Under the pieces are notes generated by a model that was given only the letters and a program-made list of their open reading frames with translations, did not search any database and was not told the DNA's origin. DNA of 64,000 bases from Diphasiastrum complanatum. Taxonomy: Eukaryota; Streptophyta; Lycopodiopsida; Lycopodiales; Lycopodiaceae. Both the position numbers and the translations under genes were made by a program. The number at the start of each line of letters is the position of its first letter. Position 1 is the stretch's first letter. Positions 54,741-64,000 of this stretch are shown one piece after another. Location of the stretch: positions 27,122,995-27,186,994 of the forward strand of contig CM055113.1 of the NCBI GenBank assembly GCA_029204225.1, read 5' to 3'.

Positions 54741-55459
54741 AGTACATGATTTAATTTGTTTTCTTTGTTTTATAATGTTTAAAAATTATTCAAATGCGTC
54801 TATTAACCTTCTTGTCATTTTCTATATGATTTTTTTGACATGGTTAAGAAACTCATGTAATCTAGATATCTTTGGAAATGTTTCACTGATCTTTCAAAAC
54901 TCATATAGATCATGGTTGGTAGAATAATATTAATCATTTTATGTGAAGTGCAAGATACATCATTCTAAGTGCATCATCTAAAGTATCTTGTATTGGTAAC
55001 AAATGATGTAAGAACATGCTTGCAACATAATTTTAGCATGCCAAAAAACATTAAATAATATAAGGATCAAAAATTAATTCATGACGAAGAATGAATGTCT
55101 CAAGGCTAAAATATGATAGGAATTAAATTCTTAAAGATTCAATTAGAAAAAGACACATATTTTTCTAAGTTCGGCAAAGAAGTTGACATACCTTTGTTTA
55201 GTGCATGGGACCCCTAACCAAGAAATTAGAGTATTACTAGTAGTTGGAGCACCCTATTGAACTAAATTTTGAATAGAGTAATAATTATACATGAGAAGTC
55301 ATTGGAAATGAAAGTGCACAACTCCTCAAACAAACACCCATGAGAGGTTGTTCCTTTGGTTGAGTGATTATACATAAGGTTCACTTCCATAAACTTATCC
55401 AAAGATTATTGAAATAGAGAGAACATGAAAGAAGAAAATATATAAAGAGTAGCAAGTGT

Positions 55460-55583
<124 letters not shown>

Positions 55584-56283
55584 AATCTCATTTTTTTTAA
55601 GTTTGAGTAAATGTCTTATTTTGCGAGAACTTTCACATAATTTCTCTTCACCATTTTCCATCTTAAAAAAGTTTGCATTAGAATTTCAAAATCACTTATA
55701 CTCTAAAATCTCACTCTAGCGTTCATTCTATGTGTTAATAATATTGCAATATGATGTGTGGGAAAAAAGTTATAGTTCTAAACATTGCTGATTTTTGTTT
55801 CCAAGCCTTACACAAGTTGTATACATGGCCTACATAACTTTACACTCGTCATGTATTTTCTTGGCTTACTTTGAATAACCATATGAGCATTATAGTTGAC
55901 ATGAGGCTTTAGAAGAATGGCAATCAACTTTCGAATACACCATTCATCCATGCTTAATTAAAAGACATAATTCAACTAGCTTTTTTAAAATTTGATTGAT
56001 TAGTTCTTAAAAATATTACCTATTTTAGAGAAAAATAAAAGAATCTCTTAAAATATTTCATTTGTTTCTCTTTTTGGAAATAGTTTTTATTTTAAAAAAA
56101 TTATATATTTAAGACTTTAGTACTTAAATAATATACCATACCAATCATGTTAAATGACAAGAAAATATCTTAAAGTCATTTTTCATGAATGCAAACAAAT
56201 ATAAATTAGCAACAAAGACGTTGTCAAAAGAATCAAATTATTGAATAAAGAACTTTTTTTTCAACCTATGACTGATATAGGCA

Positions 56284-56790
56284 CTATTCAAAGCTATGCT
56301 TGGTATTGTCTTCTTCGAATCTCGACCCCATCACATCATGATTGTCTTCAAAATCAATAATTGATGATGCATCCATAGATTTCTTGATCTCGGCCTCTTC
56401 AAAAGATGAGTGTTGGTCTTCATGAAAGACAACATCTCTACTTTCAATAACTTGAGAAGTAGAGAGTATAAAGACTCTATAGGCCTTCTTGGTGGATGAG
56501 TATCCAACCATGATCCCTTTGCATGCACTAGGATCTTCCTTCTTCCTTGTTTCCAAGGGAATATGGACAAAGCATAAGCATCCAAAAACTCTAAGGTGAT
56601 CAACCTTAGGCTTCTTAAAAAATAAGATTTCATATGGTGACTTTCCTCCAAGAGCTATATGTGGGAGCCTATTGCAAAGATAATTTGCACAATTAATGGC
56701 TTCTCCCCAAAAATCTTTGGGCAAAGATGCCTCAATTCTCATAGATTTTGCGTTTTTGATCAATTCTTCTTTGCTTTTGGATCTTTGTAC
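56284..56790 (-). pseudogene. copia integrase C-terminal fragment
   Basis: Minus strand: KSMRIEASLPKDFWGEAINC, ANYLCNRLPHIALGG, SPYEILFFKKPKVDHLRVFG, FVHIPLETRKKEDPSACKG, VGYSSTKKAYRVF, ESRDVVFHED. This is the stretch after the integrase catalytic Glu, ahead of the RT linker. About 150 codons remain open, so it is less decayed than most. Both ends are lost. 56791-57640 has no gene. Confidence 0.88.
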
Positions 56791-57654
56791 GTAGAAAGTT
56801 CTTGCCAGTTTCTTTACTATACTATATTGTCAATTTTTTTTTATTTCTAGAAATAAGTCTGGACCGGGTTTCTATAAGAATCGTTGGTTCCTATTCCAGG
56901 TTCCCAATATATACTATGTTTATAAAAATTAATAAAAACTCATTTCGAAAATGATTATTTCATACTATCTTAAAATTCGTTCACATTATTTATCAAAAGA
57001 CACATGGAAGCCATGTACAAAAAGGTGTAAGTGCACAATTGAGCATTCCTCCACTTATCAATTACTCTTAGAATCTCACACTCTTCGATGCCTTTGATAT
57101 TTCAACTGTACAAAAAAAAGCACACTTCACAGCTAAACAATTGTAATAAATAAACACTCTAAAAAATATGACTTGTATAAAAGCCGCTGAAAAAAAGTCT
57201 TGTTGCATAATGTCTTTAGTTTTTAGCATTCCACTTATTATGAATCTTTATCAAAGAGTTTCTAGGTGTCGAAAAATCAGAGGATCGATCGCCAATGGAT
57301 GAAAACCACGTCTGAGATTGTTGTGATAGTAGTAGAAGATAGACAACAGATGGTTTGTGGATCGGTAGTGCACAATGTCTTTAGTTTTTAACATTCCACT
57401 TATCATCAACTAACTACCCATCAACAAAAAGGATAATGTCAAAGTTGCTGCTTGTTTGCTACTTTTGAACTTGCAAACTAAATTCGGGTGGTCAGATGCG
57501 AGCGTCACGAAGTTGTTTGGGTAAGCTTGCTAGCTTCATGTGTGTTATAGACAATTTGCTATAATCTCGTTTTATTTTTATTTCATGTGTTGCGAGAAAC
57601 TATATATAACTAATTACATAAATATGTATTTTGTCGCAGTTTTCTCAGGAAAAT

Positions 57655-58200
57655 GTTGCCCGCAAATAACACCATGGCGGCGTCTGGACAAGAAGCCAAG
57701 AAAATGCTATCCATGGTTGGCATAAATTACAAGAGTATTCATGCATGTCCCGATGATTGCGTCTTATATCGAGATGATTTTGAGGAGGCAAGCACGTGTC
57801 CACGTTGTGGGGAACACCGCTACAGGCAAGATTTACGAGGAGGGACCATACCCGCCAAAGTGGTAAGACATTTTCCCATCATACCCAGAATATGCCACAT
57901 GTTTAAGTGTAATTTCAGCGTGGAGCTAATGACATGGCATTCGAGTAATCGTGACGCATGAGATGACTTAAAAGAAGTGGGAAAGATGGCCGATTTATGA
58001 CCACAAACGATGGGGACTTCGATTGTCCTAACAAAGGCCCCATGGATCTTTTCGAGGAGAGAAGAGACGATTGTAAAGAGGGCAACAACCTCTTTTTGAA
58101 CTCCGATAGGACACATGCAATGCCTGAAGGGTGTCTTCACAAGGGACAACAAGCTAAGTGGACTAAAGTCTCATGACTGGCATAAATTTTTATAGGTTGG
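57655..58200 (+). pseudogene. CACTA (En/Spm) transposase tnp2 fragment
   Basis: ATG at 57653 then QEAKKMLSMVGINYKSIHAC, PDDCVLYRDDFEEASTCPRC, GGTIPAKVVRHFPIIPR, SVELMTWHSSNRD: the conserved start of the tnp2 transposase (YxxIHACxNDCxLY; CPxCG; PxKVLRxFPLIPRL; LMxWH). A stop at 57961 follows. After a gap KLSGLKSHDWHKF near 58150-58190 matches the later tnp2 motif LKxHDxH, so the catalytic middle of ~200 codons is deleted. Confidence 0.88.
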
Positions 58201-58329
58201 CATGACATGTTTTTTGACATTTCTTCCACCTCAACATTGTCGATTACATTTTATAGCATGTCTTGTGATTTCATGATGATCTCATTGTGCATATATGTAT
58301 CTCGATGACCAAATTGTTTTTCTGCATGC

Positions 58330-59218
58330 AGTTTGTGCTTCCCTTGGTGTTGAGAGGGTTCTTGATAGAGGAGTTAAGGAGTGCAATCTACAAAATTAGT
58401 GGTTTGGTGAGGTACGGTGAATGCGCATGCAATTCACATTATTTTTTCTTGGGGTGATTCAAGATGATGATCTTACTAATGCGTATGTCATTGTTGCTTA
58501 TCTTTCTTATGAAGATACATTTCTTCCAAAGAGATACCATTGGCACTTATTGAGGCGGCAAGACAAAGCTCCATTGAGGCAGCGTGTTTGATCGAGAAGC
58601 ACTTTCCCACGTCCATTCTCACCATTCAAATGCATCTCATTGTGCATTTGGTAGATGAGGTGCCCATTGCATGTACATCATATATTTGGGTCGATTACCT
58701 ATTCTCTAACATTGATTCATTTTTTTAATTCAGACACTGTCCATAGTCGTTGGATGTTTTTCTTGGAACGATTCATGAAAAACTTGAAAGGCTTCATAAG
58801 ACAAGGAGCAAGGCCTGAGGGTAGCATGGCAGAAGGATGGCTAGTGCAAGAGTCCATGGTTAACATCATGGCGTTCCTTGCTCATAGCGATCCTTCCATT
58901 CCTCATCTTTGGAATAAGAAAGATGATGAGAGTGTTGTTGGGGAGGTTCATCAAGGAAAAGGAGCGATCATGAGAATGAGTGAGTCTTTCAGGGAGAAGG
59001 TGAATAAGTTTTGCATTCTTAATAGCGAGAAAATGCAAAAGTGGATTTCGCTATACAAAGAGGCCAAGGCTCATAGACAAGCCGCTCGAGCCACTTTCAA
59101 GAGAGGGCATAGAAGACAGCCATACCCACCTGACCTCGCCCTTCTACCCAAGGATATGACACTTGATTGGTTGCGTGATGCACTTAGAGAGGCCTCGACA
59201 AACAACCAGGAAGCCTAG
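58330..59218 (+). pseudogene. CACTA transposase C-terminal part (DUF4218)
   Basis: PLVLRGFLIEELRSAIYKIS (58338 on), then AACLIEKHFPTSILTIQMHL, IVHLVDEVPIA, and after an intron-like or frameshifted break HSRWMFFLERFMKNLKGFIR, ARPEGSMAEGWLVQE, the hallmark DUF4218 motif (YRWMYPFERxMxxLKxxVRNxAxPEGSIAE). The last ~150 codons, up to the stop at 59218, are open: KKDDESVVGEVHQGKG, RATFKRGHRRQPYPPDLALL. Confidence 0.88.
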
Positions 59219-59254
59219 CACATTTAGTTCCATTTCATTTAGTACAAAAAATAC

Positions 59255-59614
59255 AATGCATTGTGGATGCATGGTCGACACTTTCGTACAGAGCACATTG
59301 ACAAAAATAGAAACATGTATGATTGTGTAGTCATGGCAAATTTTACCCAAGAGAGTCGAGCAAGCATAGCAGACACCAACTTACTCTCTTCTCAACTTGA
59401 TTATTGTGGGACAATCAATGACATCCTCAAAGTTGAATTTAAGCAATTCAACTTTTTTATATTTGATGTCAAATGCTTCAAAGTTATTTGCAATGGTCCC
59501 AATGCAACTGTCAGGAAAGATGAGAGTGGCTATTTTGCCATTGACTCCGCCAAGCTTTGGACAGATCAAAGCGACACATTTGTTTTTCCTCAACAATGTG
59601 AGCAGGTACATTAG
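59255..59614 (+). pseudogene. CACTA transposase DUF4216 region
   Basis: HGRHFRTEHIDKNRNMYDCV, LDYCGTINDILKVEFKQFNF, FIFDVKCFKVICNG, KDESGYFAIDSAKLWTDQSD, TFVFPQQCEQVHY fits DUF4216 (YYGxLxDIxELDY; LFKCxWF; QVFYV end). It follows DUF4218 as in CACTA elements. At CEQVH the sequence changes to copia RNase H. No CACTA terminal repeats were found. Confidence 0.85.
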
Positions 59615-60023
59615 TAGTTTCTGGCTATCAAAGAAGCAAGAAACAATCTCACTCTCTTCAACTGAGGCTGAGTACAAGGAAATTACTACAACAACCAAGG
59701 AAGTTCTTTGGATCATTAGATTATTGGTGGAGCTAAAGATTGTGGAGCTAAAGATTGTGGATCCAAAGGATGTACCGATCATCCATAATGACAATATTTC
59801 AGCTCAACATCTTGCATCAAATCCAATCTTCCATGCAAGATTCAAACACATAGAGATTTGTCATCACTTTGTGAGGGAAAAGATTCAAGCAAAGGAGGTC
59901 TCTTTGAAAAATGTATCAAGTAGTGTGGCTAATGTACTGACTAAACCTCTTCGAATAGTAGCATTTGTAAAGCTAAGAACCTCTCTTGGAGTGATTAGTA
60001 GATCTATGTTAGATCCAAAATAG
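59615..60023 (+). pseudogene. copia RNase H C-terminus
   Basis: YISSFWLSKKQETISLSSTE, AEYKEITTTTKEVLWIIRLL, VPIIHNDNISAQHLASNPIF, FKHIEICHHFVREKIQA, VANVLTKPLRIVAFVKL. It is open to the stop at 60021-60023. Catalytic Glu (SSTEAE) and Asp (HNDN) are present. A short in-frame repeat of ELKIVELKIVDP marks an 18-base duplication. The first third of RNase H is missing at the junction with the CACTA remnant. Followed by polypurine tract GAGGAGGAG and an LTR. Confidence 0.9.
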
Positions 60024-60036
60024 TTGTGAGGAGGAG

Positions 60037-60819
60037 TGTTAAAGCGTGCCAAATATCATAGGATGCTTTTCTAAAGTCTTATTCTACAGCCTACATTGTA
60101 AATGCACCTTTGAAATAAGGCCAAAAAGTGCTCAGATAGGGTAGAGAAAAAACAGGACCCAAAAATAACGTGCTTTTCATTGTTTTTTAATCTTGAGATC
60201 AAAGGCCCTAACTAGAGTGAATCCAATGATCAATTAGGTTGGATTCTAGGGTTAGGTTATGAAAATACAAAAAAATCCTAAAATGCTCAGATCCATCGAT
60301 CTACTAATGTATAAATATGTGATGGTTTCTCCATCAAATTATGAGTAAAAATTGGTTTCCATCTACCAATGTTGGTGGTGATCTAGATGCTTGATATATG
60401 TTATTTGTGTTACTTTGCAATTGTTTGATTGATTTGGAAGTTCAGGTATTGTACTCTGCCTGTGGCAGTTCGTACTTTCACATGTGTGAAGGATATTGCC
60501 TTCGAGTGGAGTTCAAGCCAAGGTGAAGCTAGGAAACACTAAAGTGGTTGGTAAAGCTACTAAGTAAAAATGAAGAAAATTAGGTTGGCGAGTTAAAATC
60601 TTTGTCGACGAATTAGCGCGAGTAAAACTCTTTACTCATCGAGATCACAAAACATGCCTCTAAGTCTGCTCTGCTCACTAGAACATTGGCGAGTTAAAAA
60701 GATGACAAAAAAGTGCAAAAACACCTGAGAGCGAGTTAAAAACGTGTCAAAATGCAAGAAAAATAAAGGAAAATGCAAACAAAAGACCCATCTTTAGAGT
60801 GGTTTAGAGTGCTTTAGCA
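60037..60819 (+). repeat. 3' LTR of a copia element (783 bp)
   Basis: Starts TGTTAAAGCG after GAGGAGGAG; the best end is TGCTTTAGCA at 60819, an imperfect inverted match to the start. TATA box TGTATAAATATG near 60308. TTCACATGTGTGAAGG at 60478-60492 resembles the palindrome of the family A LTRs. The next 400 bases contain an open frame (60881-61240) without recognisable motifs. Confidence 0.65.
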
Positions 60820-61237
60820 CCGTCTCCCCCCTACATTGGCGCCAAAAAAAATTTGGACCCTTTATGTGCCTCCCTAATCAGTGAGATCAAGAGGGCAAAG
60901 ATGGGGCTTGGATCTCCAACCGGGTGAGTATCGATGTAGTACGGGCTTTGATCCAATGGAGAGAGGGATAGACTACAAGCTAAAGATGGAATCTAAGCCT
61001 ACCAAGAGTGTCAATCTTGATGTTGGGTCCTTTTCTCATTTTAGACCCAACAAAGAATTAATCTACTTTTATTTCTCGTGCCATAGGCTTACGAGTATAG
61101 TGCACCTTCTACGGGTGTTTGACATTGCACTACAAGTATATCTAAGTCTTTATGCCGACTTGGCCATGCTTTTATTCCCATCGCCAAGAATGTTCACTTG
61201 GTCATCTTTCTATGCAGAGAAGAATGGATTAACTTAC

Positions 61238-61394
61238 TGATCTAGCAAACTCTGTTACTGTAATTTGCATACCTAGGCATTTTCCTAGAAAGGGCACATT
61301 ATTTTCATGAGCATACTTGGCAGCCAAAATCTTGCCTTGAACTCCATGATTCCCAAAATCACCCAGCACTAAAACTCCATCAGCATTATGTGTT
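61238..61394 (-). pseudogene. CTP synthase exon (glutamine amidotransferase domain)
   Basis: Minus strand: [50 protein letters not shown], then splice donor GTAAGT at 61232-61237. This is the conserved CTP synthase segment around the nucleophilic Cys (family: ADGxLVPGGFGxRGxxGKI...PxLGICLGMQ). CTP synthase makes CTP from UTP using ammonia released from glutamine by this domain in the cytosol. The Cys is kept, but the oxyanion-loop GGFG reads GDFG and GIC reads GKC, both unusual, and the expected PGG Pro is Leu. An AG just upstream (61395-61396) could be the acceptor. No other CTP synthase exon was found in the window, so this is either one exon of a gene with giant introns or, given the substitutions, a relic. 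Confidence 0.75.
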
Positions 61395-61399
61395 CTTAC

Positions 61400-62994
<1,595 letters not shown>

Positions 62995-63184
62995 TGCATG
63001 CTACTTTAGGGCAATTCATTTTCATACTTTTTTTCTTTTAATAATGAAATAAATTATTATTAATTCAAATGACATGGAATTTTGTGGAGCCAAAGAGTTT
63101 CAAAATGGATAAGGGTTTGTCTTGGTAATAAAGGCCCAATATCCTAGAACACCCCAAAGTAGACCTCAATAAGATTATTATTGA

Positions 63185-63534
63185 TAGAATCAGAATACAT
63201 TGTCATCACAAATGCTACTAAGAGGCAATTTGGCTCAAAAATCTACTTGTAGATGTCAACCTTGCTCAACAACCTATTGTTTTTTATTGTGACAATCAAA
63301 TCACAATTGTACTATCTCTGAATCCAAGATTTCATTCTTGAACTAAGAATATCAAAATTAGATACCACTATGTAAGGGAGAAAGTGCTGAGCAAGGAAAT
63401 TTTCAATTATTTCTGACAAGACAGAATTTATGGCATTAGACTATTTCACTAAAGCATTATCAAAAGACTACCATACCAAATTCAATAATACTTTAAATCT
63501 AAAAATAAGAATTTTTCAAGATCCACAGGGGGGT
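63185..63534 (+). pseudogene. copia RNase H C-terminus, decayed
   Basis: EAIWLKNLLVDVNLAQQPIV, FYCDNQITIVLSLNPRFHS, stop, KNIKIRYHYVREKVLSKE, with the rest unreadable, then polypurine tract CACAGGGGGGTT. The CDNQ Asp is kept. The stop-rich tail is typical of an old copy. Confidence 0.8.
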
Positions 63535-64000
63535 TGTTGGGTTTCAATGATCAAGTGGAAATCCACTTGTTAAAATGAGAACACAAATGAGAAATGAGAA
63601 ATGAGAAATGAGAAATGAGTAAAGACTTCATGTGTGTCTAAAAATTTGGTTTGGAGACCACCATTACCTAGGGCATAATAATACAATCTCATTATTTTCT
63701 ATAAATTTTATTGGTTACAATGTTCAGCCCTAAAAATAGTTCTCATGGATTGAATCTTGGAAATACCTACCCTGCATGGATAAAATCTTGAAAATACATA
63801 GGTCTCATGGATGGAAGCTTAAAATACATATAAGCCCTTATGGATGAAATCATTAACATACTCTAAAAATGATTTACTATTATTGTTTTTAAGATTTTTG
63901 TGACACATCATGTATGATAATGGGTGTTTGTTGGCCCATAATAAAAATATAATGGCAAGTAGTTGTGGTAGCGACAAGTCACAAGTCACAAGATGACAAC
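63535..64000 (+). repeat. start of a copia LTR, continues past the window
   Basis: TGTTGGGTTTC directly after the polypurine tract. It contains five AAATGAG units (about 63594-63619) and three to four diverged copies of an ATGGATGAAATCTTGAAAATAC-like unit (63742-63860). No LTR end is seen before base 64000. Confidence 0.6.

Noticed and set aside
60881-61240. 119-codon plus-strand ORF after the copia LTR
   Set aside because: No recognisable motif, no ATG context support, and its end overlaps the CTP synthase exon on the other strand.

Overview
The window is nuclear DNA of a large-genome land plant. Evidence: AT-rich sequence, plant-type Ty1/copia and Ty3/gypsy retrotransposon remnants on both strands, a CACTA (En/Spm) transposon carrying the plant domains tnp2, DUF4218 and DUF4216, very long GA/GT microsatellites, and one CTP synthase exon bounded by a GTAAGT splice donor. 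A gymnosperm is the most plausible source (heavily nested, decayed copia/gypsy, very few host exons), but that is inference. Nothing looks bacterial and no CRISPR array or rRNA was seen. No retrotransposon here is intact; every pol region has stops, frameshifts or truncation.

Layout. 1-3325: copia family A element, from the end of its 5' LTR to its complete 3' LTR, with a gag-to-RT internal deletion. 3326-8100: decayed gypsy DNA on the minus strand, interrupted by a fold-back TIR element (4511-5488) and a family A solo LTR with target-site duplication (7199-7848). 8110-9244: dispersed repeat and an LTR fragment. 9245-11714: minus-strand copia family B (PR, gag, PBS, LTR). 11740-12440: another minus-strand copia fragment. 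13500-16345: minus-strand copia family C, the best preserved pol. 16346-19899: plus-strand family A element carrying a non-retroviral ORF fused to its RNase H end. 19900-22905: chimeric copia pieces. 22906-23700: gypsy RNase H and integrase start. 23701-27542: copia family B pol, LTR and leader. 27880-29430: minus-strand gypsy gag-protease. 30390-31364: copia RT-RNase H.

31400-39965 is the least explained part: a small TIR element, tandem repeats, exon-like minus-strand ORFs (33790-35620), an array of four GC-rich palindromes in A/T tracts (36535-36947), a copia gag scrap and a fragment resembling the C-terminal half of an N4/N6-type DNA methyltransferase (38772-39008). 39990-41612 is a copia remnant holding an unrelated ORF with two hydrophobic segments just before its LTR. 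41613-45280 is mostly non-coding but holds a 96-codon ORF for a small membrane protein, the best candidate for a compact host gene. 45287-51273 is a minus-strand gypsy element (PR, zinc knuckle, gag, minisatellite-bearing leader, PBS, complete LTR). 51274-53600 is a copia gag with foreign sequence inside it and a second gag-to-RT deletion. 56284-60819 holds a copia integrase scrap, a CACTA transposase remnant and a copia RNase H with LTR. The end holds the CTP synthase exon, a GT/GA microsatellite and a last copia RNase H with LTR.

The genes do not form a working pathway. The main biological signal is repeated remodelling of copia elements: internal deletion, chimera formation, and at least three cases where non-retroviral coding-like sequence sits inside a copia body. 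All homology calls are by eye from motifs; no database search was possible.
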